A stretch of DNA of 64,000 nt from an uncultured Clostridia bacterium (GTDB lineage: Bacteria > Bacillota > Clostridia > UBA1381 > UBA9506). A model generated the notes under the pieces. It worked only from the letters and a program-made list of their open reading frames with translations, was not told the origin of the DNA and ran no database searches. The position numbers were made by a program, and so were the translations under genes. Positions 1 through 7,441 of this stretch are shown in pieces. Where the stretch lies: NCBI GenBank assembly GCA_934438075.1, contig CAKSBF010000001.1:310001-374000 (forward strand), written 5' to 3'. The number at the start of each line of letters is the position of its first letter. The stretch's first letter is position 1.

Positions 1-1169
1 TTGTAAAAATCTATTCCTTTTTCCGAAAAACCATAGTCAATGACCTTCATAGCAAGCTCTTTCTTTTTTGAAGTTCCGCCGATTCCCCAGCCGGCAAAAT
101 ATACTCTGGGATCCCGTGTTCCAAATTTCGGTGTATCACCCTTGTTTGCCACCGGGTAGGGAGCTACAATTAATTTAAAATTAGGGTCAATTTCCGCGCC
201 GGCCTGTGTAAAGGTCGGAATACGTGCAATCCATTCAAATGTAGCGCCGGTCACCCCGTTTAAAAGATTTGCCTGAATGGTTTTTCTCTCCGCCATGCCG
301 TAGTTTTTATCCAAAAGACCTTCGTTGTACCATTTATTCATGCGTTCCACAAAGTTTTTATAATTCGGCTCTGCATAACCGTATTTTACTACGCCGTCTT
401 CCTGATACCATCCGAGATGCACATCAAAACCGCTTGTAATACCGCGATCCATCCACGAAGTCATGACACTGAACGGAGCAGTTGCGCCCTTTTTTTCTTT
501 AAATGCACGAAGTACGGTTTCCCATTCGTCAATCGTTTCCGGAACAGAAAGGTTTAAATCATCCAGCCAGTCCTGACGGAAGAAATAACCTGCTGACACG
601 CCGTTTCCCGGATAATCCTTAGAAATATAAAGAGGAGCCATATATACCCGGCCCGAGTCGGTTTTTACATTTTTTTCCGCCCACTCATCCTCTTGTAAAA
701 TTTTGTAATAATTTGGAGCGTAATCCTTCAGGTAAGGACTCATATCTGCCAGCCAGCCGTCACTGATTGCTTTTTCCGGACCTCCCGGTATACCTTCTTT
801 ACCGTTATTTGCAAAATAATAACCAATAATATCCGGAAGATCTCCGGACGCCACCATTAAGTTAAACGACTGCTCCAGCTGGGTAGAAGATGCGTAAGTC
901 CACTCCAGCTTAACGCCTAGATTTTTTTGATATTGCTCTAACGACGGAAATGCCTGCGGATCACTGAAATTTCCAATTGCGCTGCCTCCGCGCTCCGTCC
1001 AAATTTTCAAAGTTTCTTCTGTTTTAATCGGATAGTCAGACGATGCAATATCCTTTAGCTGCTGCTCGCTAAATGCCGTACTGTTTTTCGCTCCGTTACC
1101 ACAACCGGAAAATGCTGTCATTACAGCCAGCACACCTGCCAAAAACGCACATTTTTTCATTTTTAACAT
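1..1169 (-). CDS. Sugar ABC transporter substrate-binding lipoprotein (3' end outside window)
   Basis: Extracellular solute-binding protein of an ABC sugar importer, read on the minus strand and cut by the window edge after about 389 codons. The N-terminus is a lipoprotein signal (Lys-rich start, hydrophobic core, lipobox FSGC near residue 22), so it should be tethered outside the membrane. The mature part has the look of the large family-1 solute-binding proteins of Firmicutes (IKTEETLKIW, then GDLPDIIGYY). The ATG at 1169 is chosen because GAGGAGG lies 7 nt upstream. It follows the fucosidase gene after 36 nt, so it probably binds a fucosylated oligosaccharide or a related sugar. The permease genes would lie beyond the window. 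The family is clear; the ligand is inferred. Confidence 0.88.
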   Translation of the reverse strand, partial: MLKMKKCAFLAGVLAVMTAFSGCGNGAKNSTAFSEQQLKDIASSDYPIKTEETLKIWTERGGSAIGNFSDPQAFPSLEQYQKNLGVKLEWTYASSTQLEQSFNLMVASGDLPDIIGYYFANNGKEGIPGGPEKAISDGWLADMSPYLKDYAPNYYKILQEDEWAEKNVKTDSGRVYMAPLYISKDYPGNGVSAGYFFRQDWLDDLNLSVPETIDEWETVLRAFKEKKGATAPFSVMTSWMDRGITSGFDVHLGWYQEDGVVKYGYAEPNYKNFVERMNKWYNEGLLDKNYGMAERKTIQANLLNGVTGATFEWIARIPTFTQAGAEIDPNFKLIVAPYPVANKGDTPKFGTRDPRVYFAGWGIGGTSKKKELAMKVIDYGFSEKGIDFY

Positions 1170-1205
1170 TAAAAAACCTCCTCAACATTAATGATATATA
1201 AAATA

Positions 1206-2489
1206 TTATTTTTTCAATTTTACTGCAATCACCGTATCAATTTCATCCGGCAGAGTGAAAAAAGGTTTATTTAAAAACAAATATTCCTCCGCCCCAAGAT
1301 AAGCTACGTTCCACGGTGCATTCATCGTGATTGCAGAACCGTCAAGCAGCAGTCTTGCATATTCTGCCCTGTTTGCCGCCTCCTGAATAAACAGACTCCC
1401 TACGCTCGGTTCAAGCACATGAATATAAATACAATCCTTGCTTTGCGTAATTCTGCCCCACTCAGGCTTTGAAAACTCACTCTTTCCGCACTGATAAATT
1501 GATTCCCCATTTACCTCAAGCCATTTTCCCACTTCACATAGTACCTTTTCACACTGTGCCGGTATGGTTCCGTTTGCATCCGGTCCCACATTTAAAAGCA
1601 AATTACCGCCTTTGCTCACACATTCCACCAACAGCCTGACAACATCCTTTGCCGACTTATACGCACCACAGTTGGACATATAACCCCAGTTATTGTTCAG
1701 TGTGATACATTCCTCCCACGGAACCGGCTGTCCCAGTTCATTCATTACTCCATTGGGAGGGATAATCTGTTCCGGAGAATGAAAATCACCCGAGTAAAAC
1801 TCCGGTTCCGCAGAAAGGATATTGCCGCCCAAGCGGTTATTAATAACAATATCAGGCTGCAGGCTGCGTATCATTTGTACCAGCTTTGTTGCCTCCCATT
1901 TTTCGCCCGTCATATCATCGTAGGAATAATCAAACCACAGAAGATCAATTTTGCCGTAATTGCTGAGCAATTCCTTTACCTGACCGTGGAAATATTGAAT
2001 ATAATTTTCGAAATGTTCCCCCTGTTTCCGATATGATTCGTTGCCGCGCATCGGATGAATTCGGTCATCATAAGCGGGATAATCCTCGTGGTGCCAATCT
2101 ACCAAAGAATAATATAAGCCTACTTTTATTCCCTCTGCACGAAAGGCCTCTATGTACTCTTTTACAAAATCTCTCTTTGCCGGTGTATTGGTAGAATTAT
2201 AATCGGTTAGTTTTGAATCAAACATACAAAATCCATCATGATGTTTTGCTGTAAAAACCGAATACTTCATACCCGCCCTTTTAGCAAGCTTTGCCCATTT
2301 TTGCGGCTCAAAATCTTTTGGGTTAAAGGTATCAAAGAAAGGCTGATAATCTTCAACCGTCATTTTATCCACACTTCTCATCCATTCCCCTTTTGCCGGA
2401 ATAGAGTATAACCCCCAGTGAATAAACATACCAAAGCGAGCCTGCATCATCCAGTCTGTTCTCTTTATCCGCTCTTCTAAAATAGACAT
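1206..2489 (-). CDS. Alpha-L-fucosidase, glycoside hydrolase family 29
   Basis: Hydrolyses terminal alpha-L-fucose from glycans by a retaining mechanism. The protein has the GH29 signature: RFGMFIHWGLYS near the N-terminus, the KHHDGF motif around residue 84, and LLWFDYSYDD, whose first Asp (about residue 187) is the expected nucleophile. The open frame extends upstream to 2531, but the ATG at 2489 is preferred: GGAG lies 8 nt upstream and the usual GH29 start (MSILEERIKRTDWM) follows. At 427 residues it has the catalytic domain and a short C-terminal beta domain, with no carbohydrate-binding module. No signal peptide is visible, so it probably acts in the cytoplasm on imported oligosaccharide. 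It lies between an AraC regulator and a sugar-binding lipoprotein on the same strand. Confidence 0.9.
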   Translation of the reverse strand: MSILEERIKRTDWMMQARFGMFIHWGLYSIPAKGEWMRSVDKMTVEDYQPFFDTFNPKDFEPQKWAKLAKRAGMKYSVFTAKHHDGFCMFDSKLTDYNSTNTPAKRDFVKEYIEAFRAEGIKVGLYYSLVDWHHEDYPAYDDRIHPMRGNESYRKQGEHFENYIQYFHGQVKELLSNYGKIDLLWFDYSYDDMTGEKWEATKLVQMIRSLQPDIVINNRLGGNILSAEPEFYSGDFHSPEQIIPPNGVMNELGQPVPWEECITLNNNWGYMSNCGAYKSAKDVVRLLVECVSKGGNLLLNVGPDANGTIPAQCEKVLCEVGKWLEVNGESIYQCGKSEFSKPEWGRITQSKDCIYIHVLEPSVGSLFIQEAANRAEYARLLLDGSAITMNAPWNVAYLGAEEYLFLNKPFFTLPDEIDTVIAVKLKK

Positions 2490-2599
2490 ATACCTATCTC
2501 CCATCCATTCCTTTTCACACATATCGTACAATAAAGAACCAAAAAAACAAATGGAAAATAATAGTTTTTATTTATAAATTCTTAACTTAATAAAAAGCA

Positions 2600-2646
2600 T
2601 TTTGATACATAGCATTACATAAAATGAAATAATAACCGTATCAAAA
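2600..2646. promoter_or_regulatory. Inverted TTTTGATAC / GTATCAAAA sites, candidate AraC operator
   Basis: In the 180-bp gap upstream of the fucosidase gene, TTTTGATAC (2600-2608) and CCGTATCAAAA (2636-2646) form an inverted pair with a perfect 9-bp core. The same CCGTATCAAAA recurs upstream of the adjacent AraC-type gene at 3573-3583. Shared sites in front of the regulator and its neighbour suggest that this regulator's binding site is the word seen. This is inference from repetition only. Confidence 0.45.
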
Positions 2647-2670
2647 GGCTTAAAAATTTTTAGCTATTTT

Positions 2671-3513
2671 TTAATCATAAATTGCATATGTCTTTCGGTA
2701 TTGTCCGGGTGGCATGCCTGTGCACTTTTTGAAAAAGGTGGAGAAATAATAAACATCCCGAAAACCAAATTGCGCAGCGATAGTATTAATAGGCAGGTTG
2801 GTATTGGTTAAAAAATCCTTAATTTTTTTAAGTTTTACATTATGTACAAACTGAATCGGTGAGATTCCATAATAGCGTTTAAAGCATCTGGAAAAATAGT
2901 TTGGATGTAAATGAGACAAATTTGCCAAATCCTGCAATGTTATCTCTTTCCAAATATGATTTAAAATGTAGTCCTCAATGACGCCTATATTTACATTTGC
3001 CTGCTCCGACTTTGGAAGCATACTGCGTTCCTGTGCTCCGGACTGCTCCAAATAATAAATTAACAGGCAGCTCAAAATCTGCTGGTTGTGCATGTGCCCA
3101 AGCGGCGTTAATGTGTTTTTGGTAAGACAAAGCTGCTCAAAGAGAACTTTGACATATTCATCGTCCTTAATAGAAACACAATAACGGCAGTTAAAAATGT
3201 TACTGATATCATATTTAGGATTGCTGTGAAAGTGGCACCAAAATTTTTTGAGAACTTTACCCTCAATCATATGGCAGGAAACAACAGAATTTGCAGGAAT
3301 AAATACCATCTGTCCGGCGACCGGGTGTATCGTTGTATTGTTAATCGTTATTTCACATTCACCGTCGCAAAGATAATATAATTTGTTAACGTTAGTAAAG
3401 AAATCCGTCATCTTCCATTTTTCAGGCTTGCAGGCTGTATATTTTACTGCCTCCAGATGACAATGTAACATTGAAAGTACAGATTTTATTTCATGCTCGT
3501 CCATAAAATCCAC
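2671..3513 (-). CDS. AraC family transcriptional regulator (cupin plus AraC HTH)
   Basis: Ligand-responsive DNA-binding regulator of 280 residues. The N-terminal half resembles an AraC cupin domain (residues about 20-110, with VAGQMVFIPANSVVSCH). The C-terminal 100 residues carry two helix-turn-helix motifs: LQDLANLSHLHPNYFSRCFKRYYGISPIQF and the recognition-like INTIAAQFGFRDVYYFSTFFKK near the C-terminus. The start has AGGTGG 5 nt upstream. Being in line with the fucosidase and solute-binding genes, it probably activates them in response to fucose or a fucosylated sugar. The regulated sugar is inferred from context. Confidence 0.88.
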   Translation of the reverse strand: MDFMDEHEIKSVLSMLHCHLEAVKYTACKPEKWKMTDFFTNVNKLYYLCDGECEITINNTTIHPVAGQMVFIPANSVVSCHMIEGKVLKKFWCHFHSNPKYDISNIFNCRYCVSIKDDEYVKVLFEQLCLTKNTLTPLGHMHNQQILSCLLIYYLEQSGAQERSMLPKSEQANVNIGVIEDYILNHIWKEITLQDLANLSHLHPNYFSRCFKRYYGISPIQFVHNVKLKKIKDFLTNTNLPINTIAAQFGFRDVYYFSTFFKKCTGMPPGQYRKTYAIYD

Positions 3514-3572
3514 CTATCCTGTCCTTTTATTCTTAAAATATTTGTCGATCAAACATTATTGCATGACTGTTT

Positions 3573-3583
3573 CCGTATCAAAA
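3573..3583. promoter_or_regulatory. CCGTATCAAAA site upstream of the AraC gene
   Basis: Exact 11-bp copy of the word at 2636-2646, about 60 bp upstream of the AraC-type start codon. It may be an autoregulatory site of that protein. Confidence 0.4.
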
Positions 3584-3628
3584 CTCTAAATTCTCAGAAC
3601 TTCAGCTGAAAAATGCTGTCATTGAAAA

Positions 3629-3660
3629 ATAAAAAAGTGCGCAGCCACAGAGCCGCGCAC
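3629..3660 (-). terminator. Rho-independent terminator, minus strand, no gene upstream of it
   Basis: GTGCGC/GCGCAC stem (3637-3660) whose minus-strand copy is followed by T6-A-T5. No minus-strand gene is recognisable upstream of it (3661-3960), so it either insulates the AraC promoter from antisense transcription or ends a short unannotated RNA. Confidence 0.65.
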
Positions 3661-3683
3661 CAAAAATGCAAACTCTGATTGCT

Positions 3684-3799
3684 GTCACACAAGTATATAC
3701 AAACACAAATTAAGTATGTAAATAGAGCATGCATTTTTATCAAAAGATAAAAACATACATACTTAATATGTTAATATAACAATATAAAACTTGTGTGAC
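3684..3799. repeat. 116-bp nested imperfect palindrome
   Basis: Three concentric inverted repeats share one centre: outer GTCACACAAGT (3684-3694) with ACTTGTGTGAC (3789-3799); middle ATTAAGTATGTA (3709-3720) with TACATACTTAAT (3756-3767); core TTTTTATC-AAAA-GATAAAAA (3734-3753). Apart from a GC-poor interior it holds no open frame. The perfect 11-bp ends resemble those of a miniature inverted-repeat element, but I see no target-site duplication. No second copy was noticed in the window. Confidence 0.6.
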
Positions 3800-3921
3800 G
3801 TATTCATTATATCAGATATTTGCATAAAATACAACCATTTTTTTATATTTACGTTCATTAATTGCAGTCCTGCCGTAATATCATTAACAAATGAATATCT
3901 AAAAAATTTTTGTAAAAAAAC

Positions 3922-3950
3922 TTGACAAGGCAATATAAAATGCATATAAT
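3922..3950 (+). promoter_or_regulatory. Consensus SigA promoter of the glutamate synthase operon
   Basis: Perfect -35 TTGACA (3922-3927), 17-bp spacer and perfect -10 TATAAT (3945-3950). Transcription should start near 3957. So strong a promoter suits an operon controlled afterwards by conditional termination. Confidence 0.9.
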
Positions 3951-3956
3951 AGATAG

Positions 3957-3994
3957 TATGAACAAAGGCGTTCATAAAAGACTGTATTTTTATG
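3957..3994 (+). promoter_or_regulatory. ANTAR-target leader: two adjacent hexaloop hairpins
   Basis: Right after the predicted transcription start are two hairpins with six-base loops. P1 is TATGAAC-AAAGGC-GTTCATA (3957-3976). P2 is CATAAAAG-ACTGTA-TTTTTATG (3973-3994), or its shorter AAAG/TTTT version. Both loops have A at position 1 and G at position 4, the known signature of RNA targets of ANTAR antiterminators. The P1 loop and 3' strand are also the 5' arm of the terminator that follows, so the two folds exclude each other. The operon's last gene encodes an ANTAR protein. Confidence 0.82.
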
Positions 3995-4021
3995 GTTTTT
4001 TATGAATGCCTTTATTTTTTT
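3964..4021 (+). terminator. Conditional intrinsic terminator in the leader
   Basis: A 16-bp stem with one G-U pair, AAAGGCGTTCATAAAA (3964-3979) against TTTTATGAATGCCTTT (3998-4013), is followed by a T-rich tract. It lies between the promoter and the first gene, so it would abort transcription unless the ANTAR hairpins form instead. Confidence 0.88.
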
Positions 4022-4044
4022 ATATTTGAAACAGGAAGGGAAGG

Positions 4045-5154
4045 ATGACTATGCTGCGAGAGGGACAAGTGAGAATCCCGTCGGGCTGCGCCATTTCAGG
4101 AATTTTTGCAAAGGACGGACAAAAAATATGCGGCAGGAAAATTATTGATTCCATTGCCGTCATGCACGACCGCTCAAACGGCTTGGGCGGCGGTTTTGCC
4201 GGATACGGCATCTATCCTCAATATAAAGATGACTATGCACTTCATATATTCTATGACTCCATTGCAGCACGCCAGGAATGTGAGCGGTTTTTAGACAGGC
4301 ATTTTGATATGGTAAACCTGTCAAAAATACCAACCAAAAAGATTCCGTCCATCACGGACGAGCCTATGATATGGCGTTACTTTGTACGGCCGCTTCCAAC
4401 CAAGCTGACCGAAAGCCAACTTTGCGAGGATGAGTTTGTTGCCAAAAGTATGATGCGTATCAACACACAGATTGACGGCGCCTATGTTTTTTCCAGCGGC
4501 AAAAATATGGGCGTGTTCAAGGCAGTCGGTTTTCCGGAGGATGTCGGCGAATTTTACCGTCTGGATGAATATGAAGGCTATTGCTGGACGGCTCATGGCC
4601 GTTACCCGACTAACACACCCGGTTGGTGGGGCGGTGCGCATCCTTTTGCCATGCTGGATTATTCCATTGTACATAATGGGGAAATTTCAAGTTATGACGC
4701 CAATCGCAGATACATAGAAATGTTTGGTTATAAATGTACTCTGCAAACAGATACTGAGGTCATTACCTATATGATAGATTACCTTCACCGCCGCGTCGGA
4801 CTCACACTTCCGGAAATTGCAAGCGTAATCGCGGCGCCGTTTTGGTCAACCATTGAAAGAATGCCGGAGGAAAAGCGAAAGCAGTGCGAATTTTTGCGCA
4901 AGAGATTTCCAAGTATGCTAATTACAGGACCGTTTTCCATTTTACTTGGTTTTAACGGCGGTTTAATGGCGCTGAACGATCGTTTAAAGCTGCGCTCCAT
5001 GGTCATTGCCGAAAAGGGCAATATGTTTTATGCCGCCAGCGAAGAGGCCGCAATCCGCGTCATTGAACCAAATCCCGATAAAATATGGTCGCCGCGCGGC
5101 GGCGAACCCGTCATTGTAAAATTGAACGGAGGGAACGAAAATGCCAACTCATAA
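4045..5154 (+). CDS. Glutamate synthase glutaminase domain protein (class II amidotransferase)
   Basis: Releases ammonia from glutamine for glutamate synthase. This stand-alone 369-residue protein corresponds to the N-terminal amidotransferase domain of GltB. The candidate catalytic Cys is in SGCAISGIF near residue 15, so a short propeptide may be removed, as in other class II enzymes. Supporting motifs are HGRYPTNTPGWWGGAHPFAMLDYSIVHNGEISSY in the middle (substrate loop) and a conserved region ending with EEAAIRVIEP. The ribosome site is AGGAAGGGAAGG. An ATG two codons downstream is also possible. Its end overlaps the next gene by 14 nt, consistent with coupled translation of enzyme subunits. 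Confidence 0.9.
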   Translation: MTMLREGQVRIPSGCAISGIFAKDGQKICGRKIIDSIAVMHDRSNGLGGGFAGYGIYPQYKDDYALHIFYDSIAARQECERFLDRHFDMVNLSKIPTKKIPSITDEPMIWRYFVRPLPTKLTESQLCEDEFVAKSMMRINTQIDGAYVFSSGKNMGVFKAVGFPEDVGEFYRLDEYEGYCWTAHGRYPTNTPGWWGGAHPFAMLDYSIVHNGEISSYDANRRYIEMFGYKCTLQTDTEVITYMIDYLHRRVGLTLPEIASVIAAPFWSTIERMPEEKRKQCEFLRKRFPSMLITGPFSILLGFNGGLMALNDRLKLRSMVIAEKGNMFYAASEEAAIRVIEPNPDKIWSPRGGEPVIVKLNGGNENANS

Positions 5155-6646
5155 TATATATCCGCCATATGAAATTATACGAAACCCAAACCGCTGCACA
5201 AACTGCCGTATTTGTGAACATCAGTGCGCCAACGGTGTTCACCGTTTTGATGAAAAGATTGGTTTTATGACTGCTGATGAATCAAAATGCGTCAACTGCC
5301 ATCGCTGTGTTGCCGTTTGTCCCACACGAGCTCTGAAAATAGTGAAAACAAACGACACTCTGAAAGAAGATAACAACTGGACACAGCAAACCATTGAAGA
5401 AATATATCGGCAATCAGCGAGCGGCGGAGTTTTGCTTTCCTCTATGGGAAATCCAAAACCGTACCCCGTTTATTTTGATAAACTTTTAATCAATGCGTCA
5501 CAGGTAACCAATCCTTCCATTGACCCGCTCCGCGAACCGATGGAAACAAAGGTTTATCTCGGCAAAAAACCGGGTGAAATCAAGCGTGATGAAAATGGTA
5601 AACTGATAACGGATTGTCCGCCAAATGTCGAACTATCCACACCGATTTTGTTTTCTGCCATGTCCTACGGTTCCATCAGTTATAATGCGCATGCTGCTTT
5701 AGCGCGCGCAGCACAGGAACTCGGCATCTGCTACAATACCGGTGAAGGCGGGCTTCATGAGGATTTTTACCAATATGGCGCAAATACTATCGTTCAGGTT
5801 GCCTCCGGTCGTTTTGGCGTTCACAAGGGTTATCTGGAGGCAGGTGCCGCCATTGAAATTAAAATAGGTCAGGGTGCAAAGCCCGGCATCGGCGGTCATC
5901 TTCCGGGAGCAAAAATCGTTGAGGACGTGTCACGTACACGCATGATTCCTGTTGGCTCGGACGCAATTTCGCCTGCGCCGCACCATGATATTTACTCCAT
6001 TGAGGATTTGCGGCAGTTGGTATATTCGCTTAAGGAAGCAACAGAATACAAAAAACCCGTTATTGTTAAGATTGCAGCCGTACATAACATCGCCGCAATC
6101 GCCAGCGGTATCGCTCGTTCCGGTGCAGACATTATTGCTATTGACGGCTTTCGCGGCGGCACAGGAGCCGCTCCTACCAGAATCCGTGATAACGTAGGTA
6201 TTCCGATAGAACTTGCCCTTGCAAGTGTTGACAAACGCCTGCGCGAGGAAGGAATCCGCGATGATGTTTCCATTATCTGCGGCGGCTCCATCCGCAGCAG
6301 TGCAGATGTTGTTAAAGCTATTGCTCTCGGCGCTGACGCAGTCTACATTGCAACTGCCGCACTAATCGCCATGGGCTGCCATCTTTGCCGCAGCTGCCAA
6401 ACCGGAAAATGCAACTGGGGAATCGCTACTCAAAATCCGGAGCTGGTGAAACGGCTCAATCCGGATGAGGCCGCTCAAAGACTGATTCATCTGGTAACCG
6501 CATGGACACACGAAATCAAGGAAATGATGGGCGGTATGGGATTAAATTCCATAGAAGCGCTCAGAGGCAACCGCCTTATGCTGCGCGGTATTGGTCTGAC
6601 GGAAAAAGAGCTTGAAATTCTCGGCGTAATGCACGCCGGCGAGTAA
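5141..6646 (+). CDS. Glutamate synthase FMN/Fe-S domain protein with N-terminal ferredoxin
   Basis: Central synthase subunit (501 residues), which reduces 2-iminoglutarate to glutamate at FMN. Residues about 15-65 form a two-cluster ferredoxin domain, with CTNCRICEHQC and CVNCHRCVAVCP. The rest is the FMN-binding TIM barrel of GltB: LSTPILFSAMSYGSISYNAH, GTGEGG-like CYNTGEGGLHED, KIGQGAKPGIGGHLPG, and GGTGAAPTRIRDNVGIP. CHLCRSCQTGKCNWGIATQNP matches the Cys-rich 3Fe-4S region of the family. No gltD (NADPH subunit) is nearby, so reduced ferredoxin is the likely donor, through the fused domain. Confidence 0.93.
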   Translation: MPTHNIYPPYEIIRNPNRCTNCRICEHQCANGVHRFDEKIGFMTADESKCVNCHRCVAVCPTRALKIVKTNDTLKEDNNWTQQTIEEIYRQSASGGVLLSSMGNPKPYPVYFDKLLINASQVTNPSIDPLREPMETKVYLGKKPGEIKRDENGKLITDCPPNVELSTPILFSAMSYGSISYNAHAALARAAQELGICYNTGEGGLHEDFYQYGANTIVQVASGRFGVHKGYLEAGAAIEIKIGQGAKPGIGGHLPGAKIVEDVSRTRMIPVGSDAISPAPHHDIYSIEDLRQLVYSLKEATEYKKPVIVKIAAVHNIAAIASGIARSGADIIAIDGFRGGTGAAPTRIRDNVGIPIELALASVDKRLREEGIRDDVSIICGGSIRSSADVVKAIALGADAVYIATAALIAMGCHLCRSCQTGKCNWGIATQNPELVKRLNPDEAAQRLIHLVTAWTHEIKEMMGGMGLNSIEALRGNRLMLRGIGLTEKELEILGVMHAGE

Positions 6647-6664
6647 AATTCGGAGGTGATTTCT

Positions 6665-7387
6665 TTGATTATTCACGCAGGTGATAAACATTTTAAAACA
6701 TTAAATAACGAAATACGTCTTGCTCAAGATAGTGAAATTGTGATAGAAAACTGTATTGGTCAGCGCTATATAGCAAGCGGTCTTTCCGAAAAAAATCTCC
6801 AGATATACGGCACGCCCGGAAATGCACTTGGCGCATATTTAAACGGCAGCGAAATTACGGTTTACGGAAACACGCAGGAAGCAGTGGGCGACACCATGAA
6901 CGACGGCGAAATTGTTGTATATGGAAGCTGCGGCGATGCCGCCGGATATGCTATGCGCGGCGGCAAGATTTATATTGAGAAAAATGCCGGCTACCGTACC
7001 GGTATTCATATGAAGCAATATCAGGACAAAGTTCCCGTAATGATTATCGGCGGAGTTGCCGGAAGTTTTTTAGGCGAATATCAGGCAGGCGGTATCATAG
7101 CCGTGCTTGGACTCGGCTCTGAAGGAAAGATTCCGGTCGGCAATTTCTGCGGAACAGGTATGCACGGCGGAAAAATATTTTTACGCAGCGAAAAGCTTCC
7201 GTCCGATTTACCGCCACAGGTTTCGGCAAAGGAAGCGGAAGATGCTGATTTGGAAATACTTTTGCCATACTTAAACGAGTTTTGTGAAAAATTTCATCAT
7301 AAACCGGAGAAAATATTATCACATCGCTTTTATCTTTTGACAGCTGACTCAAAAAATCCGTACAAACAGCTGTACACAACGAATTAA
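6665..7387 (+). CDS. Glutamate synthase GXGXG-domain protein
   Basis: Third piece of the split glutamate synthase, matching the C-terminal beta-helix (GXGXG) domain of GltB, which holds the glutaminase and synthase domains in register. The repeating pattern is plain: GNALGAYLNGSEITVYGNTQEAVG, then GSCGDAAGYAMRGGKIYIEKNAGYRTG. The frame opens at a GTG at 6656, but that codon overlaps the Shine-Dalgarno GGAGG. The TTG at 6665, 8 nt downstream, is the better start and gives MIIHAGDKHF. Gene order is amidotransferase, FMN domain, GXGXG domain. All three lie within 20 nt of each other or overlap. Confidence 0.88.
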   Translation: MIIHAGDKHFKTLNNEIRLAQDSEIVIENCIGQRYIASGLSEKNLQIYGTPGNALGAYLNGSEITVYGNTQEAVGDTMNDGEIVVYGSCGDAAGYAMRGGKIYIEKNAGYRTGIHMKQYQDKVPVMIIGGVAGSFLGEYQAGGIIAVLGLGSEGKIPVGNFCGTGMHGGKIFLRSEKLPSDLPPQVSAKEAEDADLEILLPYLNEFCEKFHHKPEKILSHRFYLLTADSKNPYKQLYTTN

Positions 7388-7399
7388 ATCGGTTATAAT
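7371..7399 (+). promoter_or_regulatory. Possible internal promoter before glnA
   Basis: TGTACA (7371-7376), 17-bp spacer, TATAAT (7394-7399). The -35 is weak (4 of 6). It would allow some glnA and ANTAR-gene transcription independent of the leader terminator. Confidence 0.4.
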
Positions 7400-7441
7400 A
7401 AAGAATAAAGATATTAACTGATAATTCGAAAGGGTGACATT

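Noticed and set aside
3763..3975. 70-codon minus-strand open frame in the gap before the nitrogen operon
   Set aside because: No ribosome site, AT-rich composition, and it overlaps the palindrome and the consensus promoter on the other strand.
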